A stretch of 64,000 bases of DNA from Eubacteriales bacterium mix99 (GTDB lineage Bacteria; Bacillota; Clostridia; Caldicoprobacterales; DTU083), in contig CP121690.1 in NCBI GenBank assembly GCA_038396605.1, positions 776,500 to 840,499 on the forward strand, read 5' to 3'. Shown piece by piece: positions 7,987 through 17,603 of the stretch. Positions within the stretch are counted from its first letter, which is position 1. Each line of letters opens with the position of its first letter. A program made the position numbers and the translations under genes. Below the pieces are notes generated by a model. It made no database searches and was not told the DNA's origin. It saw nothing but the letters and a program-made list of their open reading frames with translations.

Positions 7987-10410
7987 CTAACAGGAATTCG
8001 CCCGGATGGATATCTGCGCAGCAGGAAGGGTATCGGATACCACTGCTATGTGAATATCGCCGGGAGTCCGGTCCGCACGGACTGCCAGCAAAGCCCTGCC
8101 GTCAAAAGTCCGGCGCCTGCCGGTGCCGTAATCCTCCGTTGTTTTTGGGTTGCCCGAGCCAAAGCCCGCCAGCCTGCCGGCACCGGATACGGATGCAGTA
8201 AGATCAAAAGGCCGGGAAACAGCCAATACCCCATTGTCATCCAGAAGTTCCGCTTTGATAAAACAGAGATCCATTCCATCTGCACGGAGAATTTCCCGGT
8301 CCGCTGTCAACCGGATTTCAGCAGCGGGACCCGCCGTTTCGATTTCATCCCCCGCGATTGCCCTGCCGTCCTTCCAGGCCACTGCTGCCAGTTTGCCCGG
8401 CGTATACGGCACTTCCATAAAAGCTTTGAGCTTTTCCACCTTTGTCCTTCCAAAGCTTTTTCCGTTTACCAGGAATTCCACCTCATCACAGTCGGCATAG
8501 GCCTCCGCCTTCACCGGCTTGCCGATATACTGCGCATCAAATGTCCAGTTCCTCTTCACGTCCGCCCATTGCCAGCCCATGCCGTAGCATGGCTTCCCTG
8601 TATGGGAAGGATGTGTCGTGAATAGATGGACGCCGTCATCAAGATGCCACATGATCTTACGAAAATAGGACTGGGGCCTACGATTGCCATCCAGATCAAA
8701 GTCCCCCTGATAGCAGCTGAGCCAGGGATACTGTCCCACCAGTCCTTCCAAAGGCTCATTGAGATCCCATATGACACGTCCCGCACCGGCTTCCCCCAAA
8801 TTGTCATATGCTGTCCAGATGAAGTCCCCGATCACATGGTCGTTTTCTTCCACGGCTTTCCAGAAGTCATAGGTATCAAACGCAGTGGTTTCCGTAGCCT
8901 GTATCACACGGCCGGGAAACTTCTTTCCATCGCTTTCATAACGGGGATAAAGATAATTGTAGCCTACTATATCCAGCGTATCGGCAGCTGCCTTCGTCTG
9001 ATCTCCCCACGGATCCTCTGCATTTGGATCAAAATCGGGCTTCCCATGCCCGGAAAGCCGTTTCAGAACTTCACGTCTGTCTATTTCAATGGGCGGTCTT
9101 TCTTCCAGGATATCCAGCGAGATATCCCAGGCACCATGAATGGCAGAAGTGACCGGGCGGGTTGGATCCAGGGAGCGGACCAGATCCGCCTGCCTTTTTG
9201 CCCAGAGGGCGCCGTTGCTTTTGCCCGTAATTTCCGGGATCTCATTGCCGATGGACCAGCAGTAAACCGACGGATGGTTCCGGTCCCGCTTTACCATGGA
9301 AGTGGTGTCGTATTTCCACCATTGCTCAAAGTAAAGATGATAATCCAGCGGATTCTTGCCCATGGTCCACATATCGAAGCTTTCATCCAGCACCAGCATG
9401 CCCAGGCGGTCGCAGGCGTCCAGCAGTGCTGTGGATGGTGGATTATGCGCCGTGCGGACTGCATTGTAGCCGGCATCCTTCAGAAGCTGAATCTTGCGCT
9501 CCTCCGCACGGGGATAAGCACGGGAACCAAGCAGGGTATTGTCATGATGAATGCACCCGCCCCGCAGCTTCATTTTCCGGCCATTTAACCGAAAACCGTC
9601 CTCTGCATCGATTTCGATCCTGCGGATCCCAAACCAGCCTTCAAAGGCATCGAGCTCTTCCCCGCCTGCTGAAATGCTGATCTTCATGATATACCGGTTC
9701 GGATGGCCCACATCCCACAGATTCGGGTTCGGAACAGTCAGATCCATATCCGCATGGGTGTCTGCCTTTTCCGCCAGTGAAACCACCTTTTCCCCTGCGG
9801 CAACCCCGGTCCCTTTTTCATCAAATATATGAACATGCAGTCCGGCATCCATGCTGCAGTCCGTATTGGTAACCGAAATGGAAGCATGGACCGTTGCCTC
9901 GTCCTGATGAACCTTTGGGGCCGTGATAAAAACCTCCCACGGATGAATAAAAGCCCTGCCGCCGAAATACAGGCTGACATCCCGGAACAATCCGCCGCCG
10001 CTGTACCAGCGGGTGCCCGGAAGCCGGCACTGGGTCCCGACTTTCAGATAGTTTTTCTTACCCGGCTCCCGCAGATTTTTTGTCAAATCCACAAAAAATG
10101 CAGTATACCCGTAAGGGTGATGAAACAACTTCTGACGGTTCAACGTCACTTCAGCATTCATATAGGCACCATCGAAGCCGATCAGCACAGTCCTGCCCCG
10201 GCTGTCCTCCGGCAGCACAAAGTCCTTTTTGTAAACAGCCTTTCCGCCCGGGAAAAAGCCCATGGATGCCCTGCCGGGGCTGTCCGGCGTGCGGTGCAGC
10301 GAAAGAATGAAATCATCCGGGAGGTCCACAGGCACGAAGTCATTCTGTGCCCAGCCTTCCTTTTCGGTAACAGCACGCTTCCAGTCAAAATTCAGGGGAA
10401 TTCGTTTCAT
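7987..10410 (-). CDS. Glycoside hydrolase family 2, beta-galactosidase-like
   Basis: 807-residue GH2 enzyme with the usual order: N-terminal jelly-roll sugar-binding domain (about 1-160, GTRWYSGGGLFRDVSL), immunoglobulin-like domain, then TIM barrel (about 275-560). The barrel carries RTAHNPPS, LVLDESFDMW and the acid/base Glu in WSIGNEIPE; the nucleophile Glu is likely in QATETTAFDTY. C-terminal immunoglobulin-like domains (HTGKPCYGMGWQWADVKRNW onwards) resemble the DUF4982 type. No signal peptide, so it acts in the cytoplasm on imported oligosaccharides. AAAGGAAGG precedes the ATG. It is the last gene of the operon that starts with the binding protein at 14206. Family certain; exact sugar not. 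Confidence 0.93.
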   Translation of the reverse strand: MKRIPLNFDWKRAVTEKEGWAQNDFVPVDLPDDFILSLHRTPDSPGRASMGFFPGGKAVYKKDFVLPEDSRGRTVLIGFDGAYMNAEVTLNRQKLFHHPYGYTAFFVDLTKNLREPGKKNYLKVGTQCRLPGTRWYSGGGLFRDVSLYFGGRAFIHPWEVFITAPKVHQDEATVHASISVTNTDCSMDAGLHVHIFDEKGTGVAAGEKVVSLAEKADTHADMDLTVPNPNLWDVGHPNRYIMKISISAGGEELDAFEGWFGIRRIEIDAEDGFRLNGRKMKLRGGCIHHDNTLLGSRAYPRAEERKIQLLKDAGYNAVRTAHNPPSTALLDACDRLGMLVLDESFDMWTMGKNPLDYHLYFEQWWKYDTTSMVKRDRNHPSVYCWSIGNEIPEITGKSNGALWAKRQADLVRSLDPTRPVTSAIHGAWDISLDILEERPPIEIDRREVLKRLSGHGKPDFDPNAEDPWGDQTKAAADTLDIVGYNYLYPRYESDGKKFPGRVIQATETTAFDTYDFWKAVEENDHVIGDFIWTAYDNLGEAGAGRVIWDLNEPLEGLVGQYPWLSCYQGDFDLDGNRRPQSYFRKIMWHLDDGVHLFTTHPSHTGKPCYGMGWQWADVKRNWTFDAQYIGKPVKAEAYADCDEVEFLVNGKSFGRTKVEKLKAFMEVPYTPGKLAAVAWKDGRAIAGDEIETAGPAAEIRLTADREILRADGMDLCFIKAELLDDNGVLAVSRPFDLTASVSGAGRLAGFGSGNPKTTEDYGTGRRRTFDGRALLAVRADRTPGDIHIAVVSDTLPAAQISIRANSC

Positions 10411-10489
10411 AATTCCAGTCCTTCCTTTCGTCTATTCGTTTTATAAAGTGCATCCATCCCATAAAAATTCCGTATCAAACGGATATTCC

Positions 10490-11377
10490 TCATCCTTTAA
10501 CGCTTCCGATCATGATTCCCTGAACGAAATAGCGCTGCAGGAATGGATATACCACCAGTATCGGGATGGTGGCGACCATGATGGTACAGTATTTCACCAG
10601 CAAACGGTAGCTTTCCTGCTGGGTCTGCCCCACGGTGCCGAGCTGCGTCATACTTTTGGTATCATTCTTGATCAGGATTTCGCGCAGCAGCAGCTGCAGG
10701 GGATATTTTGATTTGCTGGAAATAAAAAGGGATGGATTGAACCATTGATTCCACAGACCTACCGCATAAAACAGGGTGATGACAGCCACGGTTGCCTGTG
10801 CCATGGGCACCATAATGACCCAGCAGGTCCGCCAGTCACTGGCACCATCCAGTTTTGCAGACTCCACAATGCTCACCGGCACGGCAGCAAAGGCAGTACG
10901 CATGACAATCAGATTCCAGGTGTTGACTGCGATGGGCAGGATGATGGACATACGGGTATCCAGCATGTGAAGGTTCTTTACCAACAGATAAAAGGGAATC
11001 AGTCCTCCCTGAAAATACATGGTAACGATGATGAGCTTCATAATCAGTTTGTTCCAGTATGGACCTTTGCGGGATAAGGCATAGGCTCCCAGAATGGTCA
11101 GGAACATACTGAGAGCAGTACCCACTCCGACATAGAACAGGGTATTCAGAAATCCGGATGAAATATTGGGATTTTGCATCACCAGCTTATATCCCTGTAA
11201 ATTGAGCTTTCCCAGCGGCCAAAGATAAAATCCCCGATGGCTGTAAACCTGTACCGGATCGCTGACCGATGCCATTGCAACATGCCAGAGGGGATACAGA
11301 CAGATCACGCAGACGACGAACAGCAAAAGATAGTTGAAAACAGAGAAAATTTTTTCTCCGGCGGTTTGTTTGATCAC
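10490..11377 (-). CDS. Carbohydrate ABC transporter permease, YtcP/LplC type
   Basis: 295-residue inner-membrane permease with about six membrane helices. The EAA-type loop that contacts the ATPase is visible as ESAKLDGASDWRTCWVIMVP. The C-terminus YPFLQRYFVQGIMIGSVKG is the hallmark of the YtcP/LplC subgroup used with large lipoprotein binding proteins. The GTG at 11377 was chosen because AAAGGAGGGA lies upstream at a good distance and only 13 bases separate it from the previous gene. Partner permease at 11391-12350 and binding protein at 12464-14206; no ATPase gene is in the operon, so a shared MsmK-type ATPase elsewhere is expected. Confidence 0.94.
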   Translation of the reverse strand: MIKQTAGEKIFSVFNYLLLFVVCVICLYPLWHVAMASVSDPVQVYSHRGFYLWPLGKLNLQGYKLVMQNPNISSGFLNTLFYVGVGTALSMFLTILGAYALSRKGPYWNKLIMKLIIVTMYFQGGLIPFYLLVKNLHMLDTRMSIILPIAVNTWNLIVMRTAFAAVPVSIVESAKLDGASDWRTCWVIMVPMAQATVAVITLFYAVGLWNQWFNPSLFISSKSKYPLQLLLREILIKNDTKSMTQLGTVGQTQQESYRLLVKYCTIMVATIPILVVYPFLQRYFVQGIMIGSVKG

Positions 11378-11390
11378 AGATATCCCTCCT

Positions 11391-12350
11391 TTACCAGAGA
11401 CTGGTTTCCGTAAGTCTGGCACTGATACGGTTGGCGCCAATGACCAAAATACAATTGATGACAGAATTGAACAGCCCCACCGCAGTGGAAAAACTGAAGT
11501 TGTTTTCCTCAATCCCCTTACGATAAACATAACTTGAAATAACGTCCGCGGTTTCATATGTCAGGCCATTGTACAGCAAAATGATTTTTTCAAATCCCAG
11601 ACTCATCATGGATCCAACGCGGAGAATCAAAAGAATGGCCATAGTGGGCAAAATGCCGGGAATGCTCACATGAACTGCCCTTTTGAATGCTCCGCATCCA
11701 TCAATAGTTGCTGCTTCATACAGTTCTGGATTAATGGACGTTAAAGCAGATAAGAATATGATACTATCCCACCCCAGCTTCTGCCAAACATCTGAACCAA
11801 CATAAATGGGACGGAAGTATTCCGGCCTGGAAAGCAAATTCGTCGGATTTCCTCCCATCATTTTGGTTATCACACCAAAGATGCCGTCGGACGCGGTAAA
11901 ATCGATCAGCATCCCGCACAGGATCACCGTGGAAATAAAGTGAGGCATATAAGTGATGGTCTGCACGGTCCTTTTGTATCCGGTACTCCGCACCTCATTG
12001 AGCAGCAAGGCAAAAACAATGGGCAGCGGAAATCCGATCACCAGATTCCAGAAGTTGATCATAATTGTATTGCGGACCACCCGGAACGCATAAGGGCTTT
12101 TGAAAAACTCCACAAAATACCTGATACCGGCCCAGGAGCTGCCGATTATTCCCTTTCGGGGTGCATAGTCTTTAAAAGCCAGCAATATCCCATACATGGG
12201 TCCATAACACCATAGAATGTAAAAAGCCAATACCGGAAGGATCATCAGGTATACCGGCCAGAATCGGTGCCAGTCCCGGACCACCATGGCACGCCAGCTG
12301 TCATTTGATGAGGCAATTGCCCTTTCCGTTCCTGCGTTCGATGTTTTCAT
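11391..12350 (-). CDS. Carbohydrate ABC transporter permease, LplB type
   Basis: 319-residue membrane permease. The first helix (VYLMILPVLAFYILWCYGPMYG) is followed by the LplB-type AFKDYAPRKG segment, further helices and the EAA loop YEAATIDGCGAFKRAVHVSIPG. It would pair with the YtcP-type permease encoded 13 bases downstream to form the channel of a sugar importer. It is about 110 bp downstream of the binding-protein gene in the same operon. The neighbouring GH2, GH78 and KdgK-like genes suggest a plant-derived galactoside or rhamnoside as cargo, which is an inference. Confidence 0.94.
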   Translation of the reverse strand: MKTSNAGTERAIASSNDSWRAMVVRDWHRFWPVYLMILPVLAFYILWCYGPMYGILLAFKDYAPRKGIIGSSWAGIRYFVEFFKSPYAFRVVRNTIMINFWNLVIGFPLPIVFALLLNEVRSTGYKRTVQTITYMPHFISTVILCGMLIDFTASDGIFGVITKMMGGNPTNLLSRPEYFRPIYVGSDVWQKLGWDSIIFLSALTSINPELYEAATIDGCGAFKRAVHVSIPGILPTMAILLILRVGSMMSLGFEKIILLYNGLTYETADVISSYVYRKGIEENNFSFSTAVGLFNSVINCILVIGANRISARLTETSLW

Positions 12351-12463
12351 ATCCTGGTCCCCCTTTCAACGGGTATAAGGAGGGCACCATGCGGGAAAAC
12401 AATCCCGCATCATGCCCGTCCCTTCATTCACAGACATACTGCCAATCACAGGTGTACGGCTCC

Positions 12464-14206
12464 TCAACGTGCCAGATAGCGGTCCAGCGCATCCTGTTTC
12501 AGCCTAATGGCGCGGTCAATATCCATGCCTTTGACGGTCTCCACAAATCTGTCAAAATGATCCAGCGGTTCCTGTCCCGTAATGAACTTCAATGTCATTT
12601 CATCCCGAAACGTATTGATTTCCGTCATAATTCCGGCCAGTTCCTTTTCTTCCTCCGGCGTCTGGCTGATATTATCCGGAATCAGCCAGCTGGAATCCTG
12701 ACTGTCCCATACCTTGATACTTTCGAACACTTCCGGCTCAAATTCATAGGCAGCGGAATTCCGTAAATAACCCCAGTTATGCAGCTTAAACAAGGGATAC
12801 AATGTCCAGAAATCCAATCCTTCGTCGTTTTTAAGCCGGGGATAGATCCATTTTACTTCTCCATTGTCATCCCATTCATAGGAAACTCCCTCGGGTCCGT
12901 AGGAGCATAGATCCCCGCCATCCTGGCTGTACCAATAGTCCTGCCATTTGACAGCAACTTCATCCAGGCCGTCTTCCGCCAGCTGGGTGGTAAAGAAAGT
13001 ACGATCCCCACGAACCGTTGCATTGTCCTGATGCAGATGAATTTCCTGTCCATCATAGGAAGTGGGCATCGCCACCGGCGTCAGTTTATAGTTGGGATCC
13101 TGCTGCGTTCCACTCAGCTTGGCTTGCCCCATTTCCCCATAGTTCAGCCCGCAGGCGCCATACTGCCCGTTTGCCAGATTGGCATTGTAGGAATCCCCGT
13201 CGCGGGTGGTAAAATCGGGATCGAGCAGCCCGTCCTTGTACCATTTGTTCAGGAGCATCAGAAAGTCCTTATATCCCGGCTCCAGAGGCCCATAAGCGAC
13301 TTTACCATTCTTGTTGATGAAATCATATCCGGTATCATAGGAAGCTGCAAAGGCATAGTTATTGGATACCCCATAGGAATCATTGATCTTCAGTCCCAGG
13401 GGAGCAATTCCCTTTGCTTTCTTCATGGCCCGGAGCATGGCATCCCAGTCCTCAATGGTTTTTGGCAGTTCCAGACCCAGTTCCTTTATCCAGTCCTCGC
13501 GGACCCAAAGGCCGCTCCAGGGGTCCGTTGGAACGATATCGATCATAGGAAAGAAAAACATCTTGCCGTCATCATCCACAATGTCACGGTCAATGTCCTC
13601 ATTATTCTCCCGCAGCCATTTGATGTTCGGCATCAGCCCTTTGTCATAGTATTCGGTGAGCTCCAGGTAAATGCCGTCCTCCACGGCTTTATGGTACCCG
13701 CCGGTGTAGCCGGGAGGCGTTACAAAGACATCCGGCAGATCCAGGGAAGAAACCTTCAGATTATAATTATCGGTTTCCTGTCCCACTGGAGGATAAATCC
13801 ACTTGATTTTTACATTTGTACGCTTTTCCAGCTCCTTGAAAGCCTCGCATTCATCCCATCCCTGCATCACCGTGGAATTCAATCCTCTCCAGACCGTCAG
13901 GGTTACCGGCTCCTCGACGATGGGAAGACTGGTGGCATTGATGCCGTACAAATATTTATCCGCGCGTTTGTCATACTTAACAGGGCTCAGATTGTAAGGC
14001 CGGCCATTGTTGGTATCCGGACCTTCCTCCGGCATCTTCTCCCCATCGGAAGATTTGGAAGCCTTTGTCTCCTCTTTCGGTTTGCCGGAAGAGGATTTGC
14101 CGGACGCATCTTTTTCCCCGCCAGAGCTGCAGCCCATTGGCAGAATCAAGACAGAGATCAGCAAGAGAATTGTGGTGAGTAAAGTGACAAACTTTTTACC
14201 TTTCAT
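12464..14206 (-). CDS. Extracellular sugar-binding lipoprotein of ABC importer
   Basis: 580-residue family 1-like solute-binding protein. An N-terminal signal peptide with lipobox LPMGC marks lipid attachment at Cys26, followed by a Ser/Lys/Glu-rich linker to about residue 70. The large two-lobed binding domain has the YxLPDVFVTP-type segment (LDLPDVFVTPPGY) seen in LplA-like proteins. AAGGGGG precedes the ATG. It is first in the operon with both permeases and the GH2 enzyme, so it captures the oligosaccharide that the GH2 enzyme later splits. The divergent XRE regulator and palindrome at 14525-14566 lie upstream and may control it. Confidence 0.93.
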   Translation of the reverse strand: MKGKKFVTLLTTILLLISVLILPMGCSSGGEKDASGKSSSGKPKEETKASKSSDGEKMPEEGPDTNNGRPYNLSPVKYDKRADKYLYGINATSLPIVEEPVTLTVWRGLNSTVMQGWDECEAFKELEKRTNVKIKWIYPPVGQETDNYNLKVSSLDLPDVFVTPPGYTGGYHKAVEDGIYLELTEYYDKGLMPNIKWLRENNEDIDRDIVDDDGKMFFFPMIDIVPTDPWSGLWVREDWIKELGLELPKTIEDWDAMLRAMKKAKGIAPLGLKINDSYGVSNNYAFAASYDTGYDFINKNGKVAYGPLEPGYKDFLMLLNKWYKDGLLDPDFTTRDGDSYNANLANGQYGACGLNYGEMGQAKLSGTQQDPNYKLTPVAMPTSYDGQEIHLHQDNATVRGDRTFFTTQLAEDGLDEVAVKWQDYWYSQDGGDLCSYGPEGVSYEWDDNGEVKWIYPRLKNDEGLDFWTLYPLFKLHNWGYLRNSAAYEFEPEVFESIKVWDSQDSSWLIPDNISQTPEEEKELAGIMTEINTFRDEMTLKFITGQEPLDHFDRFVETVKGMDIDRAIRLKQDALDRYLAR

Positions 14207-14593
14207 TGAAATAATTCCCCCTTAAAATTAAGTTTTTGAGCAGTTTACCTATTTTCTATAATCTGAAAAATCTTTTGTTTTCCATTTTTATCACCTCGAT
14301 ATTGATCTGAATTTTGATAGATGGGCCCATGGATCATATTTTTGTTCCAATCCCAAATACCCTATTTCGTTGAACCGGTAATTGTTAGGCCTATACTGCG
14401 CCTATTTCCACGTCCTGCATCTTTCTCATTGAAAACATGTACTCAAGCATAAAAACAACAGTAACAGATACAGTAATTTATATGCGAACAAGCTTTGGTA
14501 CATGTTTTATGCCAATTTTCATTATATGCGAATATTGCATAAAAGTCAATATGCAGTATTCGCATATTATACAGTTTACATGAGGTGATGTTT
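14207..14593. other. Divergent regulatory region between binding-protein operon and XRE gene
   Basis: 387 bp without a gene between two divergent transcripts. AT-rich throughout. It holds the TATGCGAA-type operator cluster described separately (14480-14566) and the GAGGTG ribosome binding site of the XRE gene. The 14221-14480 part holds only AT-rich sequence; I could not define a promoter for the minus-strand operon with confidence. Confidence 0.6.
14480..14566. promoter_or_regulatory. Candidate operator: 17-bp inverted repeat plus extra half-site
   Basis: TATGCGAATATTGCATA (14525-14541) and TATGCAGTATTCGCATA (14550-14566) form an inverted repeat with 16 of 17 positions matching and an 8-bp centre. 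Each arm is itself close to a palindrome. A further half-site TATGCGAA occurs at 14480. The palindrome ends 28 bp before the start of a helix-turn-helix regulator, a typical place for autoregulation; the binding protein is inferred. Confidence 0.65.
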
Positions 14594-14821
14594 TTGTACT
14601 CCAGAATACGAAACTTAAGAGAAGACGAGGATATGAGTCAAACAGAGATCGCAAAACTTCTAAATGTAAGCCAGGCAACCTATTCCCGCTATGAAAGTGG
14701 TACCCTGGACATTCCAAGTCAAATCCTGATTAAGCTGGCAATATTCCATAATACGAGTATTGATTATCTTTTAGGCCTGACAGACGAAATCCGGCCTTAT
14801 AAAAGAAAAATACAGTTTTAA
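14594..14821 (+). CDS. Small XRE-family transcriptional regulator
   Basis: About 75-residue protein that is almost only a helix-turn-helix: YSRIRNLREDEDMSQTEIAKLL, then LNVSQATYSRYESGTLDIP as turn and recognition helix, then ILIKLAIFHNTSIDYLLGLTD. It binds DNA and has no sensor domain. GAGGTGA (14583-14589) lies too close to the GTG at 14585 and ATG at 14588; the TTG at 14594 has proper spacing and gives the usual MYSRIRxLRED beginning, so I use it. It is transcribed away from the sugar importer operon, with a strong palindrome between them. Such regulators often repress themselves and a neighbour. Confidence 0.85.
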   Translation: MYSRIRNLREDEDMSQTEIAKLLNVSQATYSRYESGTLDIPSQILIKLAIFHNTSIDYLLGLTDEIRPYKRKIQF

Positions 14822-14848
14822 ATGGAACATCAGCCATACTGCAGGGCA

Positions 14849-14887
14849 CGGGCCGGATCACATCCTCAAGGAATGCTATCCGGCCCG
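14849..14887. terminator. Hairpin between convergent XRE and GH2 genes
   Basis: Perfect 10-bp stem CGGGCCGGAT (14849-14858) with ATCCGGCCCG (14878-14887). It sits between two convergent genes and probably stops both, although the T tracts are weak. Confidence 0.65.
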
Positions 14888-14909
14888 GTCTGTCATTCAT
14901 CCCTGACAG

Positions 14910-17603
14910 TCAGGAAACCGCCGGGCTTATTTCGTTCAGGGTCTGACGGGAAATTTCCTGCAGCGGATGAAAATAATCCCCCGCCATGTAATTGACGATA
15001 CTTTGCATCAGCGCGCGTACCTCCGGATACCGGGCGGATTCCACAAGTCCCATGCTGCTCAGGATCAATTTCCCCTTTCCGACGCGGCACTCGATCAGCA
15101 TCCCCATCCTTCTCATGCGTGTACAGCAGTCCAATGCGGTAATCAGCGGATCTACGGACTTCGGAAGGAGCATGGCACGCCCCCTGCACATGGGCCACCA
15201 CTGCCAGTTGGAATGAAATTCGGTGGGGAACCCGTTGAAAACCGGATGCTGTGGATCCATAAAGCAGCCCATAAATCCCGACTGGGCTCCAAAAGTCTCT
15301 ACGGACCAGAAATCCGTCGTAAACTGCGCAGGGATCGAATGGGGAAAGTTATCCGGTGTAACGGGCGGATTCAAAAACACGCTCTTCCCTTCCTCCAGTG
15401 CTGCTGCCGCTTCCCCTGGGGATTGCGTCATAAAAACAGAATCCGGGCAGGAAAAGGGCTTATCCGGATAGATCCAAACCGGATAGCTGTTTGTATAACC
15501 CCCGACAGAAGCGGTAACCGTCAATTTCCCTGCATTCGGGATACATTCCGCCGGGAACGATATCGCCCCAACAACAGACAGGGATCCACACGGATAAACC
15601 TGTGAAGGCAAAACCTGCTCTTTTATGATCTTGTCGCCGTCCCTCCACCGGATCCGGCAGGTTCCGGATATCTCCCGCCTGCCATAGTTCGCTATCCGGA
15701 CTTCGGCAGTGATGGTCTCCGTATTGAGATAGGTATATCTGTCCAGCAGGATAAGCGGAAGCACATCCGCAAAAAACTTCCGAAATCGTTTTGGATCCGC
15801 AAAGGAAAACGGCTTGGGCTGCATATGGGAATTCAGCATCCCCACCAGAGCGGTGCCCTGTCCGGGAAAGTCCTGCAGGGAAAGAAGGGAAATACCCGAT
15901 AATTCCTCCGTCCGCATCGCTGCCTCCACTTCCTCCCGATAGGCAAGCAGGGACAATTCCCCGCTGGCTTCCACTCTTTTTCTCCAGTCCGGCAGCCAGC
16001 CCTGCCGTTCCGCCTTTTCCCTTACACTGAAATAATTGTCCGGCCGGGTCACTCCATGAAACAGCTGCAGTTCATCAAAATCAGGCAGCACCTCATACTG
16101 CCCGACTTCAAAGCTGAAAACAGGTCTGGAATATTCCTGGCGCAGCTGCTTCATCTCCCTGCCGTAGTTTGTTTTTGCATTGGGATATTGTTGATTGATG
16201 AACCCCCGCATGGGAGAGGAAGTGCCGCGGAGCAATTTCGCATAGAAACCGGACGATGTATAGAAATTGCTGTTCCGGTCCGGACCAATGCTGCCATAAT
16301 GACAGTTGGAGGCAATGGCATACAGCCGGGTGGGATCCATCCCTTCCGCCGTCTTTTGCAGCAAATCCATACGCTTATGTCCCAATGCGCCTGCACACAG
16401 CTCATTGCCGAATGTCAGCATCACAAAAGACGGATGGTTTGCGTAGGTAAACAAAATCTGCCGCAGTTCCAGCTGATAATAACCCCAGCTTTTTTCCGAC
16501 TCAAATGCCGTTTTCGGATCCCAGTGGGAGAGCTCCGGCTGCATCATCATACCAATCTCATCCGCAGCCGTAAAAGCCGCATCCGGCGGACAATGGGAAT
16601 GAAAACGGATACAGTTGACCCCATAGGACTGATAAGTGGTCAGAACGGTCTTCCACTCAGCAGATGTCATCGGCATATGGCCTGTCTCCGGAAACACACA
16701 GCAGTTGGCCTCCCCGCGAAGCAGAATGACGCGGCTGTTCAATGCCAGTCTTCCGTTTTGGTCGGCAAAGGTCCGGATGCCAAAATCAACGGCTTTCTCC
16801 TCCATACCGTCTGCGGAAACGGCAAGGGAATACAGGATACCATTGCCATCCTCCCAGACCGATACGGATTCAGAGAGAGGAATTCCCCCAATACGGATGC
16901 TGTTCCTGCCTGCCGGTACGGCAATCTTTCGGACCAACTCATGGGCAAACGCCTTGCTCCGCAGGGATAGCAAGCCGGTATAAGCATTGGTACAATCCAG
17001 TTCCACAATGACATCAGCAATTTTGCCGTCCGGATAGACCCGTATGGAGGAAATAAAATTGCTTTTTTCAAACCGCAGCCGCAGATAGCCAAGCAGTCCG
17101 TTCCAATTGGTCTGGGTTTCGTCCGTTGCGGCGGAAGAGTTTACGATGGCATCCCTGGGCCAGGAAGGATAGGAATTGTCACAGCAAAGAGTGCAGACAT
17201 TTTCCCCTTCCTTCACTTCACTGGTGACTTCAAACACATAAGGAGTGGAAACCGTCCCCTGCCGGCAGGGAATGATATCTTTTCCATTCAAGGCCAGCGT
17301 CAGTTCCCTGCTGCGTTCCACTTCAAGGAAAACCCTTTGACCTCCTGTCTCTTCCATGGAAATGGTTTTTGTAAACCAGGCAGGTCCTTCATAGGTATAT
17401 TTTCTGGTCAGCCTGGTAAGAATCCGGGCATCCCCCTCCGGCTCTGGATCCTTTCCCGAATCCGTATCAGAATTCCGCCATCTGCTGCCGCTGTCGCGGC
17501 CGCCGATCCTGTTTTCATCCAGGGTACCGGGCAAAACTGCTTCCCCGGCGTGCCCGTTTTGAAGGGACACGGACCAGGCACCGCTTAAATCCACATATTT
17601 CAT
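14910..17603 (-). CDS. Glycoside hydrolase family 2-like enzyme
   Basis: 897-residue protein with the GH2 plan: N-terminal sugar-binding jelly roll (about 1-190), immunoglobulin-like domain, TIM barrel (about 290-600), and C-terminal beta domains. The barrel shows ILLRGEANCCVFP, GVNCIRFHSHCPPDAA and MLTFGNELCAG, where the Glu is the likely acid/base; FSFEVGQYEVLPDFDE probably carries the nucleophile Glu. It differs clearly from the LacZ-like GH2 at 7987. No signal peptide. Its start overlaps the stop of the upstream DUF5107 gene (ATGA, 17600-17603), so the two proteins are made together. Substrate unknown. Confidence 0.85.
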   Translation of the reverse strand: MKYVDLSGAWSVSLQNGHAGEAVLPGTLDENRIGGRDSGSRWRNSDTDSGKDPEPEGDARILTRLTRKYTYEGPAWFTKTISMEETGGQRVFLEVERSRELTLALNGKDIIPCRQGTVSTPYVFEVTSEVKEGENVCTLCCDNSYPSWPRDAIVNSSAATDETQTNWNGLLGYLRLRFEKSNFISSIRVYPDGKIADVIVELDCTNAYTGLLSLRSKAFAHELVRKIAVPAGRNSIRIGGIPLSESVSVWEDGNGILYSLAVSADGMEEKAVDFGIRTFADQNGRLALNSRVILLRGEANCCVFPETGHMPMTSAEWKTVLTTYQSYGVNCIRFHSHCPPDAAFTAADEIGMMMQPELSHWDPKTAFESEKSWGYYQLELRQILFTYANHPSFVMLTFGNELCAGALGHKRMDLLQKTAEGMDPTRLYAIASNCHYGSIGPDRNSNFYTSSGFYAKLLRGTSSPMRGFINQQYPNAKTNYGREMKQLRQEYSRPVFSFEVGQYEVLPDFDELQLFHGVTRPDNYFSVREKAERQGWLPDWRKRVEASGELSLLAYREEVEAAMRTEELSGISLLSLQDFPGQGTALVGMLNSHMQPKPFSFADPKRFRKFFADVLPLILLDRYTYLNTETITAEVRIANYGRREISGTCRIRWRDGDKIIKEQVLPSQVYPCGSLSVVGAISFPAECIPNAGKLTVTASVGGYTNSYPVWIYPDKPFSCPDSVFMTQSPGEAAAALEEGKSVFLNPPVTPDNFPHSIPAQFTTDFWSVETFGAQSGFMGCFMDPQHPVFNGFPTEFHSNWQWWPMCRGRAMLLPKSVDPLITALDCCTRMRRMGMLIECRVGKGKLILSSMGLVESARYPEVRALMQSIVNYMAGDYFHPLQEISRQTLNEISPAVS

